Positions 8,548 to 17,234 of a stretch of DNA of 35,144 nucleotides are shown one piece after another (position 1 is the stretch's first letter; every line of letters starts with the position of its first letter). Origin of the DNA: an uncultured Christensenella sp. (lineage in GTDB: Bacteria > Bacillota > Clostridia > Christensenellales > Borkfalkiaceae); contig CAJTQE010000008.1 of the NCBI GenBank assembly GCA_910578655.1, positions 1-35,144 on the forward strand, read 5' to 3'. The notes under the pieces were generated by a model. The model was not told the origin of the DNA and did no database searches. It saw only the letters and a list, made by a program, of their open reading frames with translations. A program made the translations under genes and the position numbers.

Positions 8548-9392
8548 ACTTCACCGAAAACGGAAAAATTTATTATTTTTCGCCCGGCAAAGACAGCGAC
8601 AAATACGTCAAGGGTATGGGCGTCATAGTCGAAACGGCGCGGGGACTTGAATATGCGACAATCGTTCAGCCTCTCGGCGAAGTGGCGGAGGAGCGCATTG
8701 TTCCGCCTTTAAAGCCCGTCGTGCGCATTGCGTCCGCGCGAGATCTTGAAACGGTGAGGCGCAATAAAGAGCGCAAACCCGAAGCAATGAAAGCGGCGCA
8801 GGAAAAGATAGAAAAGCACAAGCTGAACATGAAGCTCATCGACTGCGATTTTGCTTTTGACGGAGCGAAAGTGGTATTCTTTTATTCCGCACCGTCAAGG
8901 GTGGATTTCAGGGAACTTGTAAAGGACTTGTCGGCTCACTTCAAAATGAGGATAGAACTGAGGCAGATAGGTATCCGCGACGAAATTAAAATGATAGGCG
9001 GCATCGGGGCGTGCGGCAGAGAATGTTGCTGTTCGGCGTGCCTGCCGGACTTTAAAAAAGTTACCATTAAAATGGCAAAAACCCAAAACCTGTCCCTCAA
9101 CCCTTCAAAGATTTCCGGGCTCTGCGGCAGACTTATGTGCTGCCTTGCCTATGAAAACGACTACTACGCCGACGCCGGCAGGCACATACCCAAAGTCGGA
9201 ACGGAAGTCGGCACGCCCGACGGCAGGGGTATGGTTGTAAACGTCAATATGCTTAAAATGCAGGTTCGCGTAAAGATAGAGGACAAGAAAAAAGATATCG
9301 TGATGTATCACGATTATCCTGTCGAACAGGTCAAATTCAAATGCCCGCGCATAGAAGAGGGCGACGAAGAAGAAAATATAGAAGAAAAATAG
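8526..9392 (+). CDS. ricT: RicT/YaaT, PSP1-domain iron-sulfur protein
   Basis: In B. subtilis RicT (YaaT) works with RicA and RicF to tune RNase Y activity and RNA maturation, and the complex carries Fe-S clusters. Here 288 aa with the PSP1 domain in the middle and the expected cysteine clusters: CGRECCCSACLPDF and, 20-odd residues later, GLCGRLMCCLAYEND. The ATG at 8526 follows GAGGAGAAC and overlaps the holB end by 22 bp; longer in-frame starts fall inside holB. The acidic C-terminal tail (EEGDEEENIEEK) is typical of the family. No ricA or ricF homologue is visible in the window. Confidence 0.95.
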   Translation: MVKITGVNFTENGKIYYFSPGKDSDKYVKGMGVIVETARGLEYATIVQPLGEVAEERIVPPLKPVVRIASARDLETVRRNKERKPEAMKAAQEKIEKHKLNMKLIDCDFAFDGAKVVFFYSAPSRVDFRELVKDLSAHFKMRIELRQIGIRDEIKMIGGIGACGRECCCSACLPDFKKVTIKMAKTQNLSLNPSKISGLCGRLMCCLAYENDYYADAGRHIPKVGTEVGTPDGRGMVVNVNMLKMQVRVKIEDKKKDIVMYHDYPVEQVKFKCPRIEEGDEEENIEEK

Positions 9393-9411
9393 AAAATATA
9401 CTTTCGTAGCC

Positions 9412-9440
9412 TTTACAGGTTTAAAAAGTTGTGATATACT
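9412..9440 (+). promoter_or_regulatory. Ferredoxin promoter
   Basis: TTTACA (9412-9417), a 17-bp spacer and TATACT (9435-9440). The leader to the ATG at 9490 is about 43 nt and contains GGAGGA. This makes the ferredoxin a separate unit inside the yaa/yab cluster. Confidence 0.7.
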
Positions 9441-9489
9441 TTAGTAAAACAGCGTAAGCTAATTTAAAACTATTTGGAGGAATTTACCT

Positions 9490-9660
9490 ATGGCACATTC
9501 AATATCAGATGAATGCGTAAGCTGCGGTGCGTGCGCAGGTACCTGCCCCGTTGAGGCTATTTCCGAGGGCGCGGATAAGTACGTAGTTGATGCGGATGTT
9601 TGCATTGATTGCGGTGCTTGCGAGGACGTTTGCCCTACAGGCGCGATACACGCCGACTAA
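9490..9660 (+). CDS. 2[4Fe-4S] ferredoxin
   Basis: A 56-aa clostridial-type ferredoxin carrying low-potential electrons, for example for pyruvate:ferredoxin oxidoreductase and hydrogenase (partners not in this window). Both cluster motifs are complete: CVSCGACAGTCP and CIDCGACEDVCP, each CxxCxxCxxxCP, with the internal pseudo-two-fold repeat of the family. It starts at the ATG after GGAGGAATTT. It has its own promoter and a very strong terminator, so it is expressed independently of ricT and trmN6. Its presence here interrupts the usual ricT-yabA-yabB order of Bacillota. Confidence 0.97.
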   Translation: MAHSISDECVSCGACAGTCPVEAISEGADKYVVDADVCIDCGACEDVCPTGAIHAD

Positions 9661-9681
9661 TTAGTTGAGGAAATAAGAAGA

Positions 9682-9712
9682 GTGGGGGATAGTGTTTTAT
9701 CCCCCACCTTTT
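9682..9712 (+). terminator. Strong rho-independent terminator after the ferredoxin
   Basis: A perfect 10-bp stem, GTGGGGGATA (9682-9691) with TATCCCCCAC (9698-9707), has a 6-nt loop and is followed by CTTTTT. Confidence 0.93.
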
Positions 9713-9734
9713 TATCTTTTTTCTTTCCATAAGC

Positions 9735-9830
9735 GGCGCATCTCATCGTCGCACTGCGCCTTTTTCGGGTCACTTACGTCTTAGTAAGCTCCCCTCAAAA
9801 ATGCTCGCGCTCCTTGACCTGCTTGCTTCT
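9735..9830. repeat. Dispersed structured repeat, copy 2
   Basis: Second copy of the element. The core is CGGGTCACTTACGTCTTAGT from 9766, with the CTCC box and TCCTTGACCTGCTTGCTTCT tail at 9811-9830. The central hairpin is CTTAC (9773-9777) with GTAAG (9784-9788). The 5' hairpin is GGCGCA (9735-9740) with TGCGCC (9755-9760). The copy lies after the ferredoxin terminator and directly upstream of the trmN6-like gene, so here it would be in a 5' region rather than a 3' UTR. Confidence 0.75.
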
Positions 9831-9858
9831 AAAAAGAAAAATATTAATTAAGGTTGAA

Positions 9859-10527
9859 ATGCAATTAAAAGACGGTGAAGTTCTCGAAAGTTTTTACGGG
9901 GACAAAAAAATAATTCAAAACGTAAATTTATACCGCTTTACTTCGGACAGTATTCTGCTGTCCAGATTTGCTCGCGCAAAAAAGGGTGATAAGGTTGCCG
10001 ACTTTTGCTCCGGCAGCGGAGTGGTAGGTTTTCATTTTTTGTGCATTAACCCCTGCATATCCACGCTTGATTTGTTTGAAATGCAGCCCGAACTTGCAGA
10101 AATGAGCGAGCGGACGGCTAAATTAAACGGCTTTGACTGCACCGTCCACTGCACGAAAATTCAGCAAATAGGCAGGGAATACGACGATAAATTTTCGCTT
10201 GTTCTTTGCAATCCGCCGTATGAACGCGCAGGTTTCGAAAACGAAGTGTATGAGCGCGCCGTCTGCCGCAAAGAGATTACCGTAACGCTTTCCGAAATTA
10301 TAGAGTCGGGTTATCGCGCGTTAAAGTTCGGCGGCAGGTTTGCGATTATCAACCGCGCCGACCGCACGGCGGAACTCATCTGCCTTTTGAAAAAGAGGGG
10401 GTTGGAGCCCAAAAAATTGCAGTTTGTAACGGGTGTTTCGGGCGCTAAACCTTACCTCGTTATGGTCGAGGCGGTCAAGGGCGGAAGAGAGGGTATTGAA
10501 ATTTTAAGCGAGGCTGTCAACGGGTGA
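9859..10527 (+). CDS. tRNA1(Val) adenine-N6 methyltransferase-like protein (YabB/TrmN6 family)
   Basis: A predicted SAM-dependent N6-adenine methyltransferase; E. coli TrmN6 modifies A37 of tRNA1-Val. The 222-aa product has motif I VADFCSGSGVVGF at about residues 46-58, the acidic ribose-binding end (DLFEMQPELA), and the catalytic NPPY at 118-121 (LVLCNPPYE), which is the N6-adenine signature. The start is the ATG at 9859 after AAGG. The frame is open upstream to a TTG at 9814, but that lies in the repeat and would add an unrelated tail. Location next to rsmI matches yabB of B. subtilis. The stop overlaps a small GTG ORF. The exact RNA substrate is not shown by the sequence. Confidence 0.88.
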   Translation: MQLKDGEVLESFYGDKKIIQNVNLYRFTSDSILLSRFARAKKGDKVADFCSGSGVVGFHFLCINPCISTLDLFEMQPELAEMSERTAKLNGFDCTVHCTKIQQIGREYDDKFSLVLCNPPYERAGFENEVYERAVCRKEITVTLSEIIESGYRALKFGGRFAIINRADRTAELICLLKKRGLEPKKLQFVTGVSGAKPYLVMVEAVKGGREGIEILSEAVNG

Positions 10528-10661
10528 AACGCAAAAGAGAGCGATATTCTCATTGCAAACCCCGCCTGAAACTGCTGCGCGATTCTGATTTTTCGGCGGC
10601 GGAAAATAACAGAACGCGTTACGCACGAAGCCCTTTTATAAGCGGCGGACTGCATAATTAA
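10524..10661 (+). CDS. Small basic ORF overlapping the trmN6-like stop
   Basis: A 45-aa frame starting at GTG and overlapping the trmN6-like stop in a GTGA arrangement, the same overlap seen for tmk-holB. The product is strongly basic at its start (VKRKRERYSHCKPRLKLL) and has no recognised domain. In B. subtilis the GIY-YIG nuclease gene yazA occupies this place, but this ORF is too short and shows no GIY-YIG motif. It could be a real coupled small protein or chance; its only support is the overlap and the clean frame. Confidence 0.3.
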   Translation: MKRKRERYSHCKPRLKLLRDSDFSAAENNRTRYARSPFISGGLHN

Positions 10662-10703
10662 TATATTGCATAAACAATATTACGACTATCAATTTAAACA
10701 ATT

Positions 10704-11522
10704 ATGATTTATTTCGTTGCAACGCCGATAGGCAATTTAAAAGATATTTCACTGCGCGCACTGGAAGTTTTGCGCTCGGTCGACGTTATTTTCTGTGAGG
10801 ATACCCGTCACAGCATAAAACTATTAAACGCCTACGACATAAAAAAACCGCTGAAAAGCTGTCATAAATTTAACGAGCGCGAGGCAAGCCGAAAGATAAT
10901 AGACGAGGCGAAAGAGGGCAGACAGATTGCGGTTATCTCGGACGCCGGTATGCCTGTAATTTCCGATCCCGGCAATACGGTTTGTTCCGCGTTGAAAGAA
11001 GAGGGGATAGAGTACACGGTTATACCGGGTGCAAACGCCTTTTTGTCCGCGCTTGTACTTTCCGCGTTTCCCGCGGACAGATTCGCCTTTCTGGGCTTTC
11101 TGCCCGACAGACAGGGCGAATGCAGGGCGCAGCTTGAAAAATACAAAAATCTCGATATGACGCTATGTATTCACTGCGCGCCGCAGGACGTTGACCGCAC
11201 TATATCATCGCTTTATTCGGTTTTCGGCGAAAGGCGCGCCTGCGCAGTGCGCGAGATTACAAAAATGCACGAGGAGGCGGTCGGGTTTAATTTGTCGGGC
11301 GGACTTCAAGGCGAAAAGCGCGGAGAGTACGTGCTGGTTGTGGAGGGGGCGAAAGAGGTTGACAATCCTTTGAATTCCCTTACGGTCGAACAGCACATAC
11401 TCAGCTATATGCGTGGGGGAATGGACAAAAAACAAGCCGTAAAACAGGTTGCGAAAGACAGGGGCGTGCCTAAATCGCAAATATATATGTACGCCGTGAA
11501 TATAGGAGAAGAAAATGTCTAA
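10704..11522 (+). CDS. rsmI: 16S rRNA (cytidine-1402-2'-O)-methyltransferase
   Basis: RsmI places the 2'-O-methyl on C1402 in the 16S decoding centre. The 272-aa product has the tetrapyrrole-methylase fold: N-terminal VATPIGNLKDIS (residues 5-16), IFCEDTRHS, SDAGMPVISDPG at about 80-91 and the proline-rich substrate loop IPGANAFLSAL. The C-terminal helical part contains GMDKKQAVKQVAKDRG. There is no Shine-Dalgarno before the ATG at 10704. It overlaps the next gene by 8 bp. It corresponds to yabC in the yaa/yab cluster. Confidence 0.96.
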   Translation: MIYFVATPIGNLKDISLRALEVLRSVDVIFCEDTRHSIKLLNAYDIKKPLKSCHKFNEREASRKIIDEAKEGRQIAVISDAGMPVISDPGNTVCSALKEEGIEYTVIPGANAFLSALVLSAFPADRFAFLGFLPDRQGECRAQLEKYKNLDMTLCIHCAPQDVDRTISSLYSVFGERRACAVREITKMHEEAVGFNLSGGLQGEKRGEYVLVVEGAKEVDNPLNSLTVEQHILSYMRGGMDKKQAVKQVAKDRGVPKSQIYMYAVNIGEENV

Positions 11523-12522
11523 AAAGAAAAATGAAGAAGAACACAAGCTTACAATTTACGATTACGAACAGAAATATGCCAAGCGCGAAAATGCGCGCGG
11601 CGCGCGTTTGCTGCTTACGATAATCGCGGCGGCGGTGGGAGTATTTCTTTTCTTCTGTTTGTTTTCGATAACGATGCGTATTTACGAAATCAATATGTAC
11701 GCAGGCATAGGCGTTGCGGCCGTAAGCGTACTTATATACATATTTCTGTTTATCGTTCCGCTTATAAAGATAATCAAGACCGAGCATTTCATTGTCAACG
11801 TTAACGCGCAGACGGCGTCGGCGGCTAAGGCGCATAACAAAAAGGTTCGCCGCAGTATTGCGGACAAAATAATAGACTTGACCGCAAAGGTTGACGGAGT
11901 GGGCTGGTACGACGGCGAAACGGTGGGCAAGCTTGCCATAGCGGTAAAGACCGGCAACGACAAAGAGATTATGAAAAACCTTTCCGAACTGTATTCGGGC
12001 TCGGTGAAAAAAAGCGCAAAGGACCTGATATTCAAATCGTCCCTGAAATCGGGAATGTATTCCGCGCTGTCGCAGACCAACAGGGTTGACGGTATGCTTG
12101 TCGCCGTTATCAACTTACAGCTTGTAAAAGATTTGGTTTTCCTTTACGGGTTCCGTCCGTCGGATTCCAAACTCGTAAAAATATTTGCAAGAATTTTGCA
12201 GAATTCGCTTATCGCCTACGGACTCGGCGGTGCGAAAATAGGCAATTCGGTAGTACAGACAATGGGCAATGCGGTAAAGGGAATTCCCCTTTTGGGTTCG
12301 GCGATTTCAACGATTGTCGATTCGTCGGTGCAGGGGCTTACCAACGGCGTGCTGACTACGGTCATAGGTTATCAGACCATAAAATACCTGAACACGGAAT
12401 ATAAATTGCAGGAACTTTTGGACGGTATAGAAATTCTTGAAAGTGAAGAAGAATTCAAAGAGGCTTGCGAAGAGCTTGAAAAAGAGCTGAAAAAAGGCAA
12501 AAAACTTCCGCAGGCGGTATAA
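11515..12522 (+). CDS. DUF697-like (YcjF-type) membrane protein
   Basis: A 335-aa protein with a basic or charged N-terminus (about 30 aa), two transmembrane helices at about 30-53 and 62-87, then a long cytosolic part. The segment INLQLVKDLVFLYGFRPSDS, followed by alternating small and hydrophobic residues (IAYGLGGAKIGNSVVQTMG), resembles DUF697, a domain often associated with GTPases. No GTPase motif is present in this protein or next to it. It ends in a Glu/Lys-rich helix (residues about 305-330). AGGAGAAG precedes the ATG and the gene overlaps rsmI by 8 bp. Role unknown; the family call is from pattern memory. Confidence 0.6.
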   Translation: MSKKKNEEEHKLTIYDYEQKYAKRENARGARLLLTIIAAAVGVFLFFCLFSITMRIYEINMYAGIGVAAVSVLIYIFLFIVPLIKIIKTEHFIVNVNAQTASAAKAHNKKVRRSIADKIIDLTAKVDGVGWYDGETVGKLAIAVKTGNDKEIMKNLSELYSGSVKKSAKDLIFKSSLKSGMYSALSQTNRVDGMLVAVINLQLVKDLVFLYGFRPSDSKLVKIFARILQNSLIAYGLGGAKIGNSVVQTMGNAVKGIPLLGSAISTIVDSSVQGLTNGVLTTVIGYQTIKYLNTEYKLQELLDGIEILESEEEFKEACEELEKELKKGKKLPQAV

Positions 12523-12540
12523 AAATCGAGAGGTGTAAAG

Positions 12541-13596
12541 ATGATTGATTTAATAGAAAAATTATGTAATGCAAGAGGCGCTTCCGGCTTCGAGGACGAG
12601 GCGGTAAAAATAGCGCGCGATTACTGTGCAGACTTTGCGGATATCAAAGAGGACAGTATGCGCAACCTCTATATCTACCCTAAGTACAACAAGGGCAACC
12701 GTCCGTACGTGCTTTTGGACGCTCACTCCGACGAGGTTGGGTTTATGGTTCAGGCAATCAAGCCCGACGGTACTTTGCGGTTCATACCCATCGGCGGTTG
12801 GAACGAGAAAAGCCTGCCGTCCGCAAAAGTGCAGATTTACACTTCGTCGGGCTATATCAGCGGCGTAATCGCGGCAATGTCGCCCCATTTAATGACCGCA
12901 GACCAGCGCAACGCCCCCGTCAGCTACGACAATCTGGTTATAGACGTAGGCGCGACGAGCGACGCGGAGGCGCGCGAATTCGGCGTTGAAATAGGTGCGC
13001 CCGTAGTTCCCTTATCGCCTTTCGAATACGATAGCAAACACGGCGTGCTTCACGGCAAAGCTTTTGACGACAGGCTTGGAGTGGCGGCAATGTTGCTGTG
13101 TCTTAAACAGCTTCAAAACGTAAAGCTTGACGTCGATATTGTGGGCGTGGTATCCTCTCAGGAGGAGGTTGGCGAAAGGGGTATAACCGCCGCAATGCAC
13201 AACATCAAACCTGCGGCGGCTATATGTTTCGAGGGCTGTCCTGCCGACGATACTTCCGCACCCACGTATATGGTTCAGGACGCGCTGCGCGGCGGCGTAA
13301 TGCTCAGGTATATGGACAGAACGGTTATATGTACGCCCCGATTCACTTCTTTTGCAAAAACCGTTGCCGATAAAAACGGCATAAAGGTTCAAATGGCTGT
13401 CCGTTCGGGCGGAGGCAATAACGGTGCGTATATCATTTCGTCTAACGGCGGTACGCCCGTAATAGTTGCCGGCATACCCGTAAGATATATTCACACTTTC
13501 AACTGCATAGCCGCCGAAGAGGACGTATCGTCCTGCGTTAAATTCGGCGTGGAGCTGTGCAAAAATATCAATAAGGAAATAATAGAGAGGTTTTAA
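12541..13596 (+). CDS. M42 family metallopeptidase (glutamyl aminopeptidase-like)
   Basis: A cytosolic dinuclear-metal aminopeptidase of the tetrahedral TET type, trimming peptides. The 351-aa length fits. Metal and catalytic positions are readable: H62 and D64 in LLDAHSDEVGF, D177 in GKAFDDRLG, the E208-E209 pair in SSQEEVGERG, and H318 in PVRYIHTF. The ligand usually found as Asp in a VTxAxD-like segment appears as E231 in CFEGCPADD, a conservative change. AGAGGTG precedes the ATG and the stop overlaps the next start (TAATG). This enzyme and the following exporter could be co-transcribed, but no functional link is evident. Confidence 0.92.
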   Translation: MIDLIEKLCNARGASGFEDEAVKIARDYCADFADIKEDSMRNLYIYPKYNKGNRPYVLLDAHSDEVGFMVQAIKPDGTLRFIPIGGWNEKSLPSAKVQIYTSSGYISGVIAAMSPHLMTADQRNAPVSYDNLVIDVGATSDAEAREFGVEIGAPVVPLSPFEYDSKHGVLHGKAFDDRLGVAAMLLCLKQLQNVKLDVDIVGVVSSQEEVGERGITAAMHNIKPAAAICFEGCPADDTSAPTYMVQDALRGGVMLRYMDRTVICTPRFTSFAKTVADKNGIKVQMAVRSGGGNNGAYIISSNGGTPVIVAGIPVRYIHTFNCIAAEEDVSSCVKFGVELCKNINKEIIERF

Positions 13597-15410
13597 TGAA
13601 CAAAGTTTATCCCGGACGCAAGCTGTCAAAAGGCGGAACGCTGGTCTACCTTTTGCGTGGAAGCACGGGCGTGTTTATCGCAAGCATTATCGCCGGCGCG
13701 CTGGTTACGGTGCTGTCGTTGCTCGTGCCGGAAATAATTAATTTCACGGTCGACAGCGTTCTCGGCAACGAGCCTGTTTCCGAAGGCTATGCAGGCTTAG
13801 TGACCGCGATAGGCGGCGTCGGATATTTAAAGGAAAATTTGTGGATAATTGCCGTCGCGCTGCTCGGCTGCGCACTTCTTACGGCGGCGTTTACCTACGC
13901 AAGAATGTTTTTAACCACTTACGCGAACCAGATTTTTATGCGCAGAACGCGCGATACACTGTTTTCGCATTTGCAGCGGCTGCCTTTAAGCTGGCACATT
14001 GAACACCGCACGGGCGATATCATTCAGCGCTGCACCTCGGACGCGGACACCATTTCCAACTTCGTGGCAAATCAGCTTATCGGTCTTGTCAGAATACTGC
14101 TTTTAATGCTGTTTTCGCTTGTGTTTATGTTTATGAAAAACGTCCGCCTTGCGGCGATAGCTGCGGCGTTTATTCCGCTTATCGTCGGGTACTCGTTTAT
14201 CTTTCACCTGCGCGTAAGAAAGCGCTTTAAAAAGTGCGACGAGGAGGAGGGCGTGCTTTCGACAATCGCGCAGGAAAATTTTACGGGCGTGCGCGTAGTG
14301 CGTGCGTTCGGAAGAGAACGTTACGAGCGCGACAGGTTCGAAACGCAAAACACCTATTATACGGGGCTCTGGACTAAGACTATGCGTCTGCTTGCTGCGT
14401 TCTGGACCACTGCGGACTGCCTCTCCGCCGTACAGGGGCTGAGTATAATAATTGCAGGTACGGTATTCTGCGTAAACGGCAGCCTGACCACGGGCGAGCT
14501 TATCGCGTTTATTTTCTATAATACTATGCTCTCCTGGCCCGTGCGACAGCTGGGCAGAATTATATCGAATATGAGCAAGGCCGGCGTTTCACTCGGGCGT
14601 ATAGGCGAAATACTCAACGGCACAGAAGAGGACTACGGCGAAAAGCACAGCCTTTCGGGCGATATAGAGTTTAAGGGCGTAGGGTTCGAATATGAAAAGG
14701 ACAAGCCCGTTTTAAGCGATATAAGCTTTACCGTTCCCCAGGGCAGCGTGCTCGGAATTCTGGGCGGCACGGGCAGCGGTAAATCTACGCTTACATATCT
14801 GTTGGACGGACTATATGCCCCGACTAAGGGTGAAATATATATCGGCGGCAAGCCCGTTTCCGAAATTTCGCCCGCAACGCTGAGAAGCAATATCGGGCTT
14901 ATGCTGCAAGAGGGGCATATCTATTCGGGCACTATCGGCGAGAACATCGCGCTTGCGGTGGACGGTGCGACCGAGTCTGATATAAGGCAGGCGGCAAAGG
15001 AGGCTTGCATTGACGGCAATATAGAGGGCTTTGCAAACGGTTACGAAACTGTCGTCGGCGAGCGCGGTGTAACGCTTTCGGGCGGACAGAAGCAGCGCGT
15101 GGGCATAGCGCGCACCCTGCTGAGAAAAACGCCCTATCTCATTTTCGACGATTCGCTTTCGGCAGTCGACAGCGAAACGGATGCGGCTATCCGCGCCAAT
15201 CTCAACGAAAAGTTCAAGGGTGCGACGGTTATTATCATTTCTCACAGAATCAACACCGTTATGCACGCCGACAATATAATAGTGCTGGACGGCGGCAAGA
15301 TTGCGGAAAGCGGCACCAATGCCGAGCTTTTGGAAAAGGGCGGTATTTATAAAAGCATTTACGATTTACAGTTCCAGCTCCCCGACGAGCTTAAAGGAGG
15401 TGCGGTATGA
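13596..15410 (+). CDS. ABC exporter half-transporter, degenerate-site subunit
   Basis: A 604-aa type I exporter: six-helix membrane domain (residues about 20-330), then a nucleotide-binding domain. Walker A is GGTGSGKST (390-398), the signature is LSGGQKQRVGIAR, and Walker B is YLIFDDSLSAVD. The residue after the Walker B Asp is Asp instead of the catalytic Glu, as in the TM287-type subunit of heterodimeric exporters. It pairs with the downstream gene, whose start overlaps this stop (ATGA). Substrate cannot be told from sequence; drug, lipid or peptide are all possible. Confidence 0.94.
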   Translation: MNKVYPGRKLSKGGTLVYLLRGSTGVFIASIIAGALVTVLSLLVPEIINFTVDSVLGNEPVSEGYAGLVTAIGGVGYLKENLWIIAVALLGCALLTAAFTYARMFLTTYANQIFMRRTRDTLFSHLQRLPLSWHIEHRTGDIIQRCTSDADTISNFVANQLIGLVRILLLMLFSLVFMFMKNVRLAAIAAAFIPLIVGYSFIFHLRVRKRFKKCDEEEGVLSTIAQENFTGVRVVRAFGRERYERDRFETQNTYYTGLWTKTMRLLAAFWTTADCLSAVQGLSIIIAGTVFCVNGSLTTGELIAFIFYNTMLSWPVRQLGRIISNMSKAGVSLGRIGEILNGTEEDYGEKHSLSGDIEFKGVGFEYEKDKPVLSDISFTVPQGSVLGILGGTGSGKSTLTYLLDGLYAPTKGEIYIGGKPVSEISPATLRSNIGLMLQEGHIYSGTIGENIALAVDGATESDIRQAAKEACIDGNIEGFANGYETVVGERGVTLSGGQKQRVGIARTLLRKTPYLIFDDSLSAVDSETDAAIRANLNEKFKGATVIIISHRINTVMHADNIIVLDGGKIAESGTNAELLEKGGIYKSIYDLQFQLPDELKGGAV

Positions 15411-17227
15411 CAGAAAATACTAAAAATAACGCCGTGCCTAAACTGAGATTTTTCGGGCTCGGCAAGGTTCTGCCGTTTCTCGCGGTACATAAAAAGCTGT
15501 ATCTGACTATCATTTTAAGCGTCATTCCCGTAATGGGTTGCAGCACCGTTATGCCGCTGTTTCAAAAATACGCGATAGATAATTTCATTGCAAATAAAAC
15601 GCTTGACGGATTCTGGCTGTTTGCAACGCTTTACTTTGCGCTGATAGTTTTAATGTGCGCATCGGATTTCGTCAGTACATATAGCTGTTCAAAGCTTGAG
15701 CTTTGTCTTTTAAGGGATATGCGCCGCAGCGCGTTCAATCATTTGCAGACGCTGTCGGTTTCATACTTCAATGTGACGGGTGTCGGTAAAATTCACGCAA
15801 GGGTAATGAGCGATACTTCAAGCATAGGCTCGGTTATCGCGTGGGACAGCTATCATGCAGTGAGTAATCTTATTTACGTCGTAACCGCGGTTGCGATAAT
15901 GTTCACGCTGGACGCTATACTCACGCTTTGCGTGCTCGCGCTGGTACCTTTAAGTATTCCCGTGGTAATTTACTTCCATAAAAAGCAGACAAGATACAAC
16001 CGCAAGGTAAGGGAAACCAACTCTCTTATTACGGGTGGATTTAACGAGGGGATAACAGGCGTCGAAACGACCAAAACGCTTATCGTCGAGGAAAAGCTTG
16101 ACGAACGCTTTTTCGGTCACACGGGCGAAATGAAAAAGCAATCCGTGCGACTTGGGCATCATCGGGCGCTGTTTACGGCGATAACCTCGTTTATAGTTTC
16201 CGCGGCGGTCGCAATAGTGCTTTGGTACGGCGGAATTATCACCGTTAAGGGCGTAATAGTAATAGGCACGCTTTCGGTGTTTATGACCTACGCGCAGGGC
16301 ATAGTCGAGTCGGTGCAGTTCGTTGCCGACGCGGTTTCCGATTTGGTAACTATTAAGGTAAATATCGAGCGGTATACCGCGCTTATGGAAACCCGAACCG
16401 ACGTAAAGGACAGCCCCGAGGTCGTTGAAAAATACGGCGACAGCTTTAACGAAAAACGCGAAAACTGGGAGCCGCTTGTCGGCGAGGTCGAGTTTAAGGA
16501 CGTTTCATTCAAATATCCCGACGGCGACGAATACGTTTTAGAGCATTTTAATTTAAAGGTAAAGCAGGGCACTACGGTTGCAATCGTCGGCGAAACGGGC
16601 GCAGGCAAATCCACGCTTGTAAACCTTGTTTGCAGGTTTTTCGACCCGACCGACGGCGCCGTGCTGATTGACGGCAGGGACGCGCGCGAGCGCAGCGTTC
16701 AATGGCTTCACTCCAACATAGGCTATGTTTTGCAGGTGCCTCACCTGTTTTCGGGTACGGTGCGCGAAAACCTGCTGTACGGTAAGCCCGACGCGACCGA
16801 TGCGGAAATGCAGGCGGCTGTAAACAGCGTCAATGCCGAGCGCATTATAGAGCGGTTGGGGGGCTACGATGCGCAGATAGGCGAGGGCGGCAACACCCTT
16901 TCGATGGGTGAAAAACAGCTGCTGTCGTTTGCCCGTGCAATACTTGCAGACCCTGCCATATTCATTCTGGACGAAGCAACTTCGTCGGTGGATACTATTA
17001 CGGAAAACCTCATTCAGCGCGCCATAGATACCCTTATGCAGGGCAGAACAAACTTCGTAATCGCGCACAGGCTTTCGACTATCAGAAACGCCGATATAAT
17101 TCTTGTGGTCAACGACGGGAAAATTATCGAGCGCGGCAGCCACGACGAGCTTATCAAAAAACGCGGAACTTACTTCGATTTGTATCTGAAACAATTCCGC
17201 GAAGAAAACGCACGGCAATCTATTTAG
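15407..17227 (+). CDS. ABC exporter half-transporter, catalytic-site subunit
   Basis: A 606-aa partner of the preceding gene. Membrane domain residues about 30-320, then an NBD with Walker A GETGAGKST, Walker B FILDEATSSVD carrying the canonical catalytic Glu, and H-loop FVIAHRLST. Its signature is LSMGEKQLL instead of LSGGQ. Known heterodimers combine the canonical Walker site of one chain with the intact signature of the other. Here that is this Walker B Glu plus LSGGQ of the upstream chain, while the second site combines two degenerate elements. GGAGG lies before the ATG. Confidence 0.95.
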   Translation: MTENTKNNAVPKLRFFGLGKVLPFLAVHKKLYLTIILSVIPVMGCSTVMPLFQKYAIDNFIANKTLDGFWLFATLYFALIVLMCASDFVSTYSCSKLELCLLRDMRRSAFNHLQTLSVSYFNVTGVGKIHARVMSDTSSIGSVIAWDSYHAVSNLIYVVTAVAIMFTLDAILTLCVLALVPLSIPVVIYFHKKQTRYNRKVRETNSLITGGFNEGITGVETTKTLIVEEKLDERFFGHTGEMKKQSVRLGHHRALFTAITSFIVSAAVAIVLWYGGIITVKGVIVIGTLSVFMTYAQGIVESVQFVADAVSDLVTIKVNIERYTALMETRTDVKDSPEVVEKYGDSFNEKRENWEPLVGEVEFKDVSFKYPDGDEYVLEHFNLKVKQGTTVAIVGETGAGKSTLVNLVCRFFDPTDGAVLIDGRDARERSVQWLHSNIGYVLQVPHLFSGTVRENLLYGKPDATDAEMQAAVNSVNAERIIERLGGYDAQIGEGGNTLSMGEKQLLSFARAILADPAIFILDEATSSVDTITENLIQRAIDTLMQGRTNFVIAHRLSTIRNADIILVVNDGKIIERGSHDELIKKRGTYFDLYLKQFREENARQSI

Positions 17228-17234
17228 GTGAAGA

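Noticed and set aside
10452..10655. Minus-strand 67-aa frame over the end of the trmN6-like gene
   Set aside because: Overlaps the conserved gene end and the GTG ORF on plus; no ribosome site; protein-like features weaker than for the plus frame.
13012..13629. Minus-strand 205-aa open frame opposite the M42 peptidase
   Set aside because: Antisense to a gene with intact metal ligands; no ribosome site and no recognisable domain.
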